Assembly: GCA_002682825.1 (NCBI GenBank)
Contig: NOKP01000002.1
Span: forward strand, 124,001-188,000
Direction of reading: 5' to 3'
DNA length: 64,000 nt
Origin: Neonectria sp. B-13
Taxonomy: Eukaryota > Ascomycota > Sordariomycetes > Hypocreales > Nectriaceae
Part shown: positions 1-10,717 of the stretch, piece after piece
Layout: each line of letters begins with the position of its first letter
Numbering within the stretch: position 1 is the first letter of the stretch
Made by a program: the position numbers and the translations under genes
Notes under the pieces: model-generated
Database searches by the model: none
Told to the model about the DNA's origin: nothing
The model's input: the letters and a program-made list of their open reading frames with translations, nothing else

Positions 1-1430
1 TCCACCCATTCACAGGGCGAAGTAATGGTTTTGAATCTCCACTCATCATCGGTTGGGGGCCTTGATAGCGGGGTAGGAGGAGGGGAAGCGCTCATAGCCG
101 TGATGGGAATGCGTTGTTCATGCGTGTTCCAGAGTTGCCGAGTAAAATCTCTGAACAGGGATGCAGCGTTGTGGTGGGACAGTCCAGAAGCTCGGGACAG
201 GGTGGATGAGGGATCTCGGCGATGGTTGAATAGGACTCCGGGGTCAGCCAAAGGGGTGAGCAGAGCGGATGCGGCCTGATGAAAAGCCGAGACGGAGTTA
301 AGCGAGTGAGCGAAGAGGCTATGTAAAGCGGCTATTCGTGTCGACTCACCTGTCGCTTTAGTTTCCCCCTTCCTGGTAAGCTATTTCGCGATAGTTTAGA
401 GAGGAGGAGTGCAGCCAACTATTACACAACCCATTAACTAATGCTGTCTATCTTAATTGCTCGCTCCATTCAAGATTATTAGTTAGGAAACTCAACACTT
501 ACCTATTAACCCTATAGTAATTCCTACCATTTGGCCTGCTCTGTCTAGTATTGCGGCAGTATACTCTGGTTTAGTAGTATCATTCGGTGTAGTAAGTCTA
601 ATAGTAGGTTGGAAAGTGGTGCTGAAAGTAGTAGTAGAACTAGTAGCTGTACTAATTATAGGTACCTTTGTTGTCATCTGCGATTGCAATAAGCCTTCCG
701 ATACCGTCCTGGATGAGCTGACTGCGACTGAGGACCTGGTGGTCCGGAGAACAGGGAGAGTACTGGCACTGATATCAGCCGAGTTGGAAGGAGCCAATGG
801 GGATTTGTCAGGAACAAGGGTCCTAAGCCCGTGGATTGTGGCGATCGTCGTCTATGCATGTGTAGCCTGTGTTGTTTCTGCCGATGCTGGTGGAGGCAAG
901 GTCGTAGTACTTGTCGAGGATGTGTTCTCCGGAGGCGGGACAACAAGAGAAGACGTTGCCTCTGGGGGAGGAAGAGCGATGGACGTGGTAGTAGTAGACA
1001 TTGATTAAGTGGATGTTGGGCTGGCTGTTCTTGATGTGGTCGTTGTGCTGGAGTATGAAGTGGTGCTGGTAACAATCTCCTTCGGCGGAGGAAGATCACT
1101 CGATGCCGTCCCTGGTGGAAGGGCTGGAGTACTTGGAGGTGGTGACGCTTCTGTGCTAATCGCTGTGCCGGGAGGGCCGGGAGGCCTGCGGGGCCCTTTT
1201 TGATTTCCTTCTGGTCCCGGTGGCCCATTCTTATTACCTCCAGGTCCTTGGCCATTGTCGTTTCCGTTCCCGTTCCCGTTTTCGTTCTCATTCTCATCAT
1301 CATCATCTCACTCTCCGTCGTCGTCCGGTTCCTCCTGATGAGGTTTATGGAACCTGAGTCCTGGCAGTCGCATTGCTCTTCTATAACACTGGTCAGTCAC
1401 CCCTAGACGATGGTGCTCATCCTCAAGCAT
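1..1430 (-). pseudogene. Broken gene for a Ser/Thr/Pro-rich single-pass membrane protein with a short collagen-like stretch, running off the left edge
   Basis: One reading frame runs from an ATG at 1430 down to a GTAAGT donor after 503, interrupted only by TGA (1310-1308), TAA (1007-1005) and TAG (854-852). It resumes in phase after a likely acceptor at 331 and stays open to the window edge. The frame encodes an acidic Asp/Glu/Asn run, then GPPGPEG and RPPGPPG collagen-like repeats, then long Pro/Ser/Thr-rich segments typical of heavily O-glycosylated fungal surface proteins. A short hydrophobic segment (AGQMVGITIGLIG) sits just before the intron, followed by a Ser/Pro-rich putative cytoplasmic part. 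Because the frame is kept across all three stops, I read this as a recently inactivated gene. Sequencing error or stop-skipping introns are less likely. The family was not recognised. Confidence 0.5.
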
Positions 1431-1908
1431 GACTGGATATACTTATAAGACAATCTCGACCAAGCTTGACATTCATAATGTTAAGAAGCGAACAGTTCGA
1501 CAATTGGTAAGATTGGAACGCAGCAACGAGCTAAAAACGAGGAATCCCGCAGGGAAACTGCAGTAGCGGCAGATATAACATCTTTGAGGGTTCCATGCCA
1601 AGCACTCCGATCACATCAGGCTAGTGTCTCGTCGCAATAAGATTTGGGCCGTGCCCAAACGCCCCAGCTGGCAAATTGTGCACTCGTTCCTCAGATATCC
1701 AATGAGCGTGTGTCTGTGTCACAGTAGCACACGAGGAGGAAGTGGTACAGGCCCCCTCTTGACACGTCGTGTCGTTGAAGACACGGTTTCGCTTGCGCGG
1801 GTATACGTCTGATGAGTTGCATCGCTGTTGGTGTCCCCTTCCGCGTTTTCGTCACAGTGGCAGTATCAACTACCTTCTACCTGCCTCACTATTGGGCACA
1901 GTGACCCT
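1431..1908. other. Intergenic, nothing recognised
   Basis: About 480 bases with only short open frames on either strand and no recognisable domain, RNA gene or repeat. Confidence 0.4.
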
Positions 1909-2338
1909 ATGTGCCGACCAGACCTTCTAATCCCTGGCAGACCCGGATTTGATCCCTTCATCATCACTACTTTTCTAGACAAGCCAGACGCGGACACGCG
2001 CAAGCTTATCCGCAGCCATTCCATGCGCGGGAAGAACACGCGCAAGTCCAGACGGGCCAAGGAGCTGGTCCAAGACGATTCACTGAGGCGCCAAGGTTCC
2101 CAGACAGAGCCGGGCCAAGGCGAAGAGAAGGAATGGGCCCTCATATCACCGCAGAAGATTGCTTCTGAGCTTTCCCTTTTCGGATACAGGGATCAGATGA
2201 AGCCGTACATGCTGAATCTCATCTACCGAGGTATGTTTCCCGATCTTCACCAGTGGCTGGTCTATTAAGCCAAGGCCATTACTTGAACTTCACCTTCCAA
2301 CATCCATAGCAGCTTTCACTATCATCAAGCCATTATAG
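1909..2338 (+). pseudogene. 5' fragment of a fungal-specific transcription-factor-domain gene
   Basis: From the ATG at 1909 the frame contains DTRKLIRSHSMRGKN and a basic stretch, the usual opening of Fungal_trans_2-type (PF11951-like) regulators, in which a short R-S-H-x-M-R-x-K-N motif precedes the large helical domain. A GTATGT donor at 2231 and a CATAG acceptor ending at 2309 join in phase to AAFTIIKPL and then a TAG stop at 2336. Family members normally continue for about 300 residues, and nothing resembling the rest follows. About 115 residues remain, so I call it a truncated relic. It could also be a short expressed protein. No Zn cluster was seen upstream. Confidence 0.5.
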
Positions 2339-3143
2339 TGCAACTTATGAAATTCACGGCCTGACCCCTATCACATAGGGCACAAGCAAAGGGTGGTGGC
2401 GGGTGATGTGAAACCAGGCCTCTTGTGTAATCTGGACACCTTGACTTTTTGGAGACAGCCTTCATAAGCTCTGGACTTTCTTCCTATCCCTCCAAACCTG
2501 TCTTTTCCAACCATCTACGATATCCCCTCTACACCCAATTGTACACGTTAGGTTGAGGATATAGAACCTCACTACGTTGGAGCAACTTCTGGCGGGAATT
2601 TATCAAAGCGCTCCTTATTAAGAGCAGGGCAGGGGGAAGGCCCATGCCTATCGTTCAAACCATTTAAATTGTGCAAGCATCATCATCTAGTCAATTGCTT
2701 TGCCACAAACAAACACTTTGTGGATCACCCTACCATCACCAAAGTTCCTGCCCTCAATGCGCCGGTAGATGTTTGCCCCCCCCCCCCCCCCATTCCAGTC
2801 CCTTGTACTTTTCGTACTCGCAAATTCTAACCGAGGGAACGGTCCGAGGCCTTAAACCTGGTCAAGTGTCGGTCGACATCCTGGCCAAAGAAGTGGAGCC
2901 ACTCTCTCTTAAGGCCATCTCTAATGTTTCAAACATTGACGAGGAGATGACGGAGATGACGTGGATTTAGTCTGTGGGGCCAGCCCTGGTATCACAAGGT
3001 AGCCCGCCGATGCCCGGGACTCACTTTGAGCACGCTTGATAAATGCAGGCAGAATCCGGGCGGATATGCAAAGCTACTGTGTTCGAGGTCACCAAGCTTA
3101 GAGACGTGCCGTCCAGTTGTATCGAATACCAGGGTCTGCCAAC
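2339..3143. other. Non-coding or decayed sequence with a poly-C tract
   Basis: No convincing gene. A run of 16 C lies at 2776-2791. An open plus-strand frame downstream of it, about 2671-2970, matches no family I recognise and is probably chance or relic coding sequence. Confidence 0.35.
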
Positions 3144-3381
3144 ATGGCTCTTCTGGCCTTTTTGCTTCCGATTGCAATGCCACGTCTATGGGCTTTGATT
3201 ACGTTGGCGCCATTTGTTACGGTGAGTAGGCATTATAACTACTATATGTTCACTACTAACCCCGGGCCCTCACAAATTAATCATATGCCTCATCTTCAAA
3301 GCTCTCTATAACATATGGCTCCACCCCCTGCGCAAGTTCCCCGGTCCTTGGTGGCAAGCGGCAAGCCGTCTCCCTTACACG
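3144..3381 (+). pseudogene. Cytochrome P450 N-terminal fragment cut off by an AT-rich island
   Basis: An ATG at 3144 starts a hydrophobic anchor (MALLAFLLPIAMPRLW...) followed by a GTGAGT donor at 3222. After a likely acceptor at 3301 the sequence reads LYNIWLHPLRKFPGPWW and AASRLPY, the proline-rich hinge after the membrane anchor in many fungal P450s (Y-N-x-W-x-H-P-L-R-K-F-P-G-P). The phase across the intron does not join cleanly, so an indel is likely. Coding stops at about 3381, where composition drops abruptly to almost pure A/T. The I-helix, ExxR and heme-binding regions are all absent. Confidence 0.65.
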
Positions 3382-3640
3382 ATATAATATAAGTAATTAA
3401 CTTATATTATAATAATTATAATATTATAATAAAGTATTATATATTATTTATAGCCTTAAGTTAACTAATACATTATTAAAAGATTATGTAATATATATTA
3501 AATAATTATAAATATGAGAAATTATCCTTTTATTTAATAATATAAGGAAATACTATAATATATACATATAAGAGCAATATTATTTATATATATTATACAT
3601 ACTTATATTAATCACTTATATTACAAATCATAGTTATTCC
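3382..3640. repeat. AT-rich island
   Basis: About 260 bases made almost only of A and T (many TATAAT, ATTATA and TTATAT words) between a truncated P450 and an intact regulator gene. Such islands in ascomycetes are often remnants of repeats mutated by RIP or non-coding insertions. No open frame or terminal repeat is visible, so its origin is unknown. Confidence 0.6.
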
Positions 3641-3888
3641 CTAGGGGTATATAGGGTTATATGCAGTTATTCACCCTGCCGACAGTGTAAGTATACGCCG
3701 CCTTATCAGACCCCCTTCTGACTAAGGTCAGGATATCAGCCTATCAGAGGTTTCGTAATACAGGGTCATCTTCCAACAGGATGTACAGGGACTCAGAGCG
3801 GGGACCTGTCGCAATCAAGAACATACATACATCCAATCAGACGCCTCACAGAATAAGAGCTCGTGACATAACCAACCGGAGATCAAAG

Positions 3889-5569
3889 ATGGACCAAAGT
3901 TCATCCTCTAACATTCCCCCGCATTCAAAGCATCCCACCATGCAACAGTCCAAGCCCCAGGCAAGATCTCGCAGCGGCTGCGACAGATGCCGTAAGCGGA
4001 GACAGAAATGTGACGAGGGGCGTCCAACGTGCAAGCGTTGTCGCGATGCCAACGTTAAGTGTGTGTACGCCCTGAATGTCCGATGGGGCGGCCGCAGCTT
4101 TCATCGGTCGCGGTTTCGCCACTGCCAGGTCCACAAACTCGGTACGTGATACGCCTTTGTTGTGGGCGGGCTGAGCCGTCCAACATATCAGGACTAACGC
4201 TCTTGCAGAAGTATCATCTGGAGGCTTCGTCTACTCGGGCTCTGAGCCTTCAGTCGCCGGTGCTAGTAACAACACCACGAGCAACGATCCTAGGAGCACT
4301 GATTGTGCGTCCCCAACAGCAGCGAGACCCAACCCACCTCATTCAACTCTCCAACAGTTTCCTGACGTCTACTCAGACCTGTCGCCGCTCATAGGGTACT
4401 TCGTTGAGGTCGCGTCTCAGAGCATGTGTACCCATCAGCAGAGCAGGCTCGAGACATGTCAGGCTCTCATTCCAATGTCCCAGACAGTACCCTCACTCCT
4501 CAGCGCGATACTCTCGTATTCTGCAGCGCATAGAATGGCCGACCATCCGCCAAGCACCCGACCAAGCGACAAGCCATTAGCAACTCGTCTGAAGATCCAG
4601 AGCATTCACCAACTGCGTCAGGAAGTTGGTTCTTCAGCATCACCGCCGGAGGGCACATTGGCAACCAGTCTCATTCTCCTCCAGTGTGTACTGGCTCACC
4701 AGGACGATGATTTCGTTTGCTGGCGGATGTTTCTGCATGGCGCAAGGACTGCGCTCGCCGTGACAACCCGCTCGGGGTCCAAAAGGGCCGGAACCCAGTT
4801 GAGTTCTTCTCTTCGATACCTCAGAGACCGATACCAGCTGTTTGAGCTCATTGCGATGATGTCGCCCGGAGGGTTCCCTGCGCACGATGCTGTAGACGAC
4901 GGGTCACCGGATTCTGAGGGGGATGCTTCGGCAGCCACGCCTGGGCTGAATATCTTCCTCGACAGGTACGGATGTTCTGCCGGCGTCCGAAGGCTGTTGC
5001 GCAACATCTCAGCTCTTGCTTGGGAGCGTCGCCGCTTGACAACTTCAAACGGATCAACGGGTGCGACCTCGATGCTCAGTGTTTTCGATGTGGACCAGGA
5101 AGCAAACAGCTTACAAGCAGAACTCGTCTCCATGATCGAGCGCGACAAGCAGTTTCGGCCAGTCTTTTTCCCCAGTATTCTAAACTTGCTCACAGAAGGG
5201 CAGGTCTTTGAATTCATCATATGCAATCAAATCTACGAGTACATGCTTCTAACATTCCTGCGTACCGAGGTCATGAGGATAGGTACCACGAGTGGCGAGG
5301 TGCAAGAGCCGATCCGCGAGGTCATCAGGCTTACCTCTCTTCTCGAGCCTTCTCGCGGACTCTCACCAAGCACCGGGATCAACACGGCCCTCTTTATTGC
5401 GGGTCGTCATGCTCTGCCTGACGATCGACCGGCGATCATGAGTCTCTTGTCAAATTTCTTCGCCCGCACACTGAACTACAACATGGTGCGCGCGCAGAAC
5501 GAGTTGATAAAATACTGGTCTTTGACTCCGTCTTCTCCGAGCTTGACGCAGCCAGATGGTATGAACTAA
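3889..5569 (+). CDS. Zn(II)2Cys6 transcription factor
   Basis: Exons 3889-4141 and 4209-5569 join in phase (GTACGT donor, TTGCAG acceptor) and give 537 residues. The binuclear zinc cluster lies near residues 26-55: six cysteines in C-x2-C-x6-C-x6-C-x2-C-x6-C spacing, starting CDRCRKRRQKC. It is followed by VRWGGRSFHRSRF, a stretch often seen right after the cluster in this class. The remaining roughly 450 residues are the helical regulatory domain of fungal-specific factors. It should act in the nucleus on CGG-containing sites. An in-frame ATG at 3781 would add 36 residues but lacks conserved sequence. A GTATGA donor at 5559 with an acceptor at 5643 could replace the last residues with a short alternative C-terminus ending at 5675. 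It is convergent with the P450 gene at 5920-7646, a plausible target. Confidence 0.85.
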
Positions 5570-5919
5570 TTCCTCTCCGCGTTGAACCGTGGCCACGACT
5601 AACCGACTGCCTCGTAACGGTAAGCTAACATGTTTGCTCCTAGAACAATACACTACAGACTTTCTAGCGTTTTGAAAAGGTCACTGAGCATGTTTGCTGT
5701 CCGGGGCGGATCAACGGAGGGCTTAACTAGCATAGGTAGTAGACATTGCAGTGCAGTACTGCTACTAGTTATCAAAAGATCGAGGCCATTTCAATACCAA
5801 GACAGGACCAGAATATGATATCTCTGGAGAGCAGATCGTGTAGTCTGAATACCGACACGTCCTTTTGTGCCCACCACAAGGCGCCATAAGGATACTACAC
5901 TCCAACCCAGCCGTCGCCC

Positions 5920-7646
5920 TTATTCCTGCAAAGGCACAAAGTTCAGCTTACAACACAGCCCTTTAGGTCTGGACGTCATGATCTGGTCATCAAACTCCAT
6001 AGATGCTACCATATCTGCCGCGGGTTCTGTCCGTGTCTGTGTATAGACTGCATATACAAGAGCCCTCATCTCTGCCATGGCCAGGCTAAAAACCTATCAG
6101 TAATCTCAACGTGCAATTTTAAAGGGAGTAGCTCACTGTCTGCCGATGCAGGTGCGAGCGCCGGACCCAAATGCGAAGAACAAGCGGCCTCGCTCAGAAT
6201 CTCCACTGGGGTCGAGCCATCTCTCTGGCGCAAAGAGATCGGCGTCTTGAAATGTTGCTTCGTCATATCGATGCGTAGTATACGATTGGCAGCTCACAAT
6301 GTTCCCCCCGGGGACGAAGTAGCCATCGACCTCCCGGCCGCCAGCCGGCACGTATCGTGGCAAAGACTGCGTTCCAGGAGCCCAGAGTCGCAGAGCCTCT
6401 TGCAGCACCGCATCAAGATAGGGCAGAGAATCAAGGTTCCCGGCGTTTCCCTGCTTGAGTTCCTCTCGTAGGCGTCTGGCTCTCTCCTGCTGATTCGGCT
6501 GCGAGAGCTCCCAAAGAAGAAAGCAAAGCGTGTCGCCGGTCGTGTCGATGCCGGCGGTGATATGGTCATAGCACTCAGATGCAATAGCGTCTACACTCAT
6601 CTTCTTCTCGTGAAGTAAACGGGTCATGAGAGAGAAGTCGGCGTAGTCCGTTCTGGCCATGGATGACCACACATAGTCCTCGATGAACTTTCCACCCTTT
6701 GTCGGCGAATGGGTGAGAAGTTTGTATGCTTGCTGAAGGGCCGGGGAGTAGCGTTCGAAGACTAGTGCTAGAAGGATGTAAGCTCAAGTTTCTTCTTGCA
6801 AATATATGAAAACATACCCTTCCGAGCATCATGATAGGACAGAAGATCAACCATTTTCCGATGAGGACCTGGCTCAATAGACTTGGTACCGTAAGGGTGG
6901 AAGAGCATCGCCGAAACACAGTCGAGGGCGTACGCATGAAGAAGAAACTGGAATAATTAGCGACCTGGTGTCAGGGGAATTTCGCTCGTAGGACTTACAT
7001 AGATATCTGCAGAAGCCGTTTTGCGGCATTCCGCGACGAAGATTTCGGCACGTTCCTTGATTACGCCGAGTACTGGTGATCGCAGAATGCTGGTGTTGGA
7101 ATATCGCTCCGAGAGTTGTTTTCGCTTCTCCCTATGCTATACAGAAAGCGTCAGGACACGCACGTTCTAGATACTGGGCTATGCGAGGGTCTGGCGTTAC
7201 CTCTTTGTTGTCAAGTGTGGTGAACAGATTTCTAGACAAGACAGTTAGCATTCGGACCTCGAAGCAGCATCCCCTTGCCCTGCAACTTACGTGTGCCCAT
7301 GGGCTTTGAAAAGCGAATACATTTCGGTCTTGGGAAAGCCGCTACCACCAGAAGAGTAGATCTGCTTCAGGGCCGAGGCGCTGGCAAAAGAGGCTTCGTT
7401 AGGGGCCAGAAGGACCGTAGGTCCGTACTTGAGATGGAGATCGTGTATCCAAAGTCTTCTATTCCCGTAGAATTCGTGGTATTTGACAAAAAGGGTCGTG
7501 AGCTTGAGGTACCAAGGCCCGGGTATGCCCTTGACGGGACTCAGCGCGAGACGATAAAATACAACCCATGCTAGGAACAAAGATCCGGGCGCGAGGAGAA
7601 CCAGTCCAAGAGATTTGGGCTGAAGGTTGAGCTCGGTGATGATCAT
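5920..7646 (-). CDS. Cytochrome P450 monooxygenase
   Basis: Six exons (7646-7291, 7231-7201, 7136-6999, 6947-6818, 6767-6137, 6085-5920) join in phase to 483 residues, a usual fungal P450 length. An N-terminal membrane anchor (LVLLAPGSLFLAWVVFY) is followed by the hinge GIPGPWYLKL. The I-helix reads AGIDTTGD with the oxygen-activating Thr, the K-helix has EALR (ExxR), and the heme loop is FGSGARTCIGR with the axial Cys. The last intron splits the codon after CIGR and restores HLAMAEMR, which confirms the splice. It would be ER-bound and use NADPH-P450 reductase. The substrate cannot be read from the sequence; the hinge and heme loop resemble those of secondary-metabolite or aromatic hydroxylases. 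A regulator gene lies tail-to-tail 350 bases downstream. Confidence 0.92.
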
Positions 7647-8881
7647 CTTGTCGATAGCGCGGCAGTCAATCTAGGGCTATGAATGAGGCGACAGAGAGAT
7701 TAGAGGTGATCCCTTCAAGTTTCAAGCAACAGAGTGCTGTGTGTTTTATGTACAGTTGCAGCAAAGGTTGCAATTGTCACGATTATGGCAGGCTGCTTGT
7801 TGACGCGCAAAAGGGGAAGGTTGAGGAGATACCAGGGTGTAGCCATTTTAGGCCGCGTGGAGTCGCCTCGATGTACGTCGTTTACTGTTGGACCGCTTCC
7901 AGCCGTGCCTCCGAGGAAGGGGATTGGACAATGGCTACCCAAACTGTCTTGAGGCCCCATGTCCCGAATCTCACATGTTGCGTATCTGAGCGGGCCTATT
8001 CCGGTGGCGGATAGCCTACTCTGGCCTCTGTACAGCTGAGGAGCCACTGAAGTCGAGTCTGAGTAGGTCACCAGGCATACGTCGGCTTCGGACCGGCGCA
8101 GGTTGGGCGATGGCGGTGTCGTATCTTGGCATCTAATACCTCGTTGTATGGAACTCCATAGACGGACTTGTTTGTCGTTGCGCCCTGGCATCCCAATATC
8201 AGTGACCCGGACTGTCCTTTAGGTCAAGAAGATTCGCTGTCGGCAGCCCGAGTTTCTGAAAGGGGAATGTTGTAGAGATGATGGGGCCCTAAATCTAGGT
8301 CAGCCCCGGACTGCGGGTCAAGGCAAGAAGCTATACTCAAAGGGGCAAGTTGAAGAGATGGTCGACCCAATCATCAAGCAATCACCCAGTCGACCTAGAC
8401 TTGGCCAAGAAGGGCAAGTTGAGCAGATCCGCGAGATGCAAGATCAAGCCGCGGATACCGGATCACCTTGGCGATTCAACTACTTTCCTTGCGATGTCAC
8501 TCCAGAAATCTGAGGAAGCGGGGTAAAATCCTGGGCGTCGGAATAACTCTATCGTCTGCTCACGAGAGGAGAATCAAGTCGTTGTGACATAACCTTGGCG
8601 TTAAACCGCTAGATGCCAACGGTCCGTATCACCGATGACCGGCTTCAGGGTCGAGATAAGAGGTCATCCACTAGCTATCAACCGATCTTCAAGTACTTAT
8701 TAACCACTTCCAGCTCAGTTTATTTGGCTTCCATTGCTATTGCAGAGACAGGTGTGAACCGCGGATCTACCTGCCCTTTGCTCCATTGAGTTCATCAAGC
8801 AATTTCCCCTTCTTCATCCCCATTTGTCCATTTCGTGCCATTTCGTCCCCAGCGAACGGCTTCTACGCCTTTCTTAACACG
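7647..8881. other. Divergent intergenic region between P450 and permease
   Basis: About 1.2 kb serving as upstream sequence for both flanking genes. Between 8255 and 8430 an AAGGGGMAWGTTGWAGAGATG-like phrase recurs imperfectly, as does GGCAAGTTGARSAGAT. Open frames here carry no family resemblance. No protein gene or RNA gene was recognised. Confidence 0.4.
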
Positions 8882-10717
8882 ATGAATTCATCATCAGACA
8901 GCAAAGCCAAGGTGTCGGCCCAGGACTATACCCACCAGCAATCCGTCGACATTTCTTCCGGCACAATGTTTGAAAACTCCCCCGCCGCCATCCAAGCCCA
9001 ATACGGGCAGACCAAGCGAGGCCTCGCCCCTCGTCACGTCCAGCTTATGGCCATCGGCGGCGCAATAGGAACCGGCCTCTTCGTGGGCATCGGCAGCGTT
9101 CTCCAGCAAGCAGGCCCACTATCTCTTCTTCTTGGCTTCGCCTTCTGGAGTATCTTCTTTATGTGGCCTCTCAACTTGTGCGTTGCCGAGATGAGCGCAT
9201 ATCTGCCCGTTCGCGGTACCATCTTCGAGCTTGCGAGCCGTGTTGTTGACCCGGCCTTCGGCTTTGCTATGGGATGGGTCTACTTTTATGCCAGTGTTAT
9301 GCTTGTCTGTACTGAATATAGCGCTGTGGCCACTATTATTCAGTACTGGAATACCTCTGTCAACCCGGCTGTCTGGGTCGTTATAGCGATGGTCGTCTGT
9401 ATCATTGTCAACGTTGTCGGTGTCAAGTATGTCTTTTCCTGCCATTTATATATTTTCTGTTACACCGGCTGACATGTTATCCTTGCTTTGGCTCTAGGTA
9501 CTACGGCGAGACTGAGTTCATCGCCTCCACCACAAAGATTCTTCTTCTTGCAGGCCTTTGCATGCTTACCCTCGTTACCATGTGCGGCGGGAACCCAAAG
9601 CATGATGCCTACGGCTTCCGCACATGGGGTAACGGTAACGCAATCCATCCATACTACACTACGGGCGCAACCGGCAATTTCCTTGGCTGGTGGGCCGTCG
9701 TCATCTATGCCGTTTTCAGCATCGCTGGACCTGACATGATCGCCGTGTCTTCTGGGGAAATCCAGAACCCGAGACGCACCATTCCTAGAATTTCAAAACT
9801 GGTCTTCTACCGAATCGTATTCTTTTATATCATCGGAGTGTTGGCCGTGGGTATTATCTGCGACTCAACTGATGAGAAGCTTCTCACAGCCCAGTCCAGT
9901 AATGAGCCCGGCGTTGGAGTGTCTCCTTGGGTCATTGGCATCCAGAATCTCGGAATCACTGGCTTTCCGGACCTCATCAACGCTCTGGTACTTCTGTCTG
10001 GTTGGTCTTGCGGTAATGCCTACGTCTACACATCCACCAGGACCTTGTACAGCCTTGCTCGAGGTAAGTGCACCGGCAGAGGTAAACTACGCCTAGAGGG
10101 TATCTGAGACTAACATTCTTGCGTTCCATTTAGATGGACATGCTCCAAGGTTTCTCATGCGATGCACCAGTTCAGGCGTACCAATTTACTGTGTCGCCGT
10201 CGTCAGTCTCTTCTCGTGCCTGACCTTTCTTACAGCCTCGAATTCAACGTCGACAGTCTTCTTCTGGTTCGTGGGCTTGACCACAGCCGGAATCATAGCC
10301 GTTTATACTGGCATGATCGTTGTCTTTATCGGTTGGCATCGCGCTCGTAGGGTCCAGGGCCTCACTGACGATGCGTTGCCATACAGTGCCCCATTGACGC
10401 CTTGGTCGGCCTGGTGGGTTTTGGGTCTCGGCGTCGTCACTATTGTCTTCTTGGGCTGGGACAGCTTTCATCCTTTTAGCACCGTGAAGTTTTTTACTAG
10501 CTACTTTTGCCCTGCTTACTTTTGTTCCCTCTATACCTTTTGGAAACTCTTCAAGCGCACCAAGTTGGTTAGCCCAGTCGAAGCCGATCTTGTCACGGGA
10601 AAGAAGGAAATCGATGATGAATGTGCAGTCTGGGAGGATGGTGGCATTGAGGAAAATTACAGGAGACGGCTTGCGGAAATGTCTTTCATGCGACGATGCT
10701 GGGAGAAGCTTTGGTAG
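8882..10717 (+). CDS. Amino-acid permease, yeast AAT (YAT) family
   Basis: Exons 8882-9426, 9498-10063 and 10134-10717 join in phase to 564 residues. After a hydrophilic N-terminus, KRGLAPRHVQLMAIGGAIGT opens the first membrane segment, the hallmark of the APC-superfamily YAT permeases (Gap1, Put4, Can1 type). About 12 hydrophobic segments follow, including WAVVIYAVFSIAGPDMIAV and a GEIQNPRRTIPR loop, which corresponds to the conserved E-x-x-N-P-R-x-x-x-P loop. The C-terminal tail is charged and ends near an aromatic-rich MRRCWEKLW. It is a plasma-membrane proton symporter for amino acids; specificity is not deducible. The start was chosen at 8882 because upstream in-frame sequence lacks an ATG. 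Confidence 0.93.

Noticed and set aside
674..1306. A 210-codon minus-strand frame rich in Arg, Gln and Pro
   Set aside because: It is the shifted shadow of the collagen-like and Ser/Thr-rich frame; its composition is what a +1 shift of Pro/Ser/Thr codons gives.
7715..8191. A 158-codon minus-strand frame upstream of the P450
   Set aside because: No domain or splice context, mixed composition and no family pattern; probably chance in the divergent promoter.
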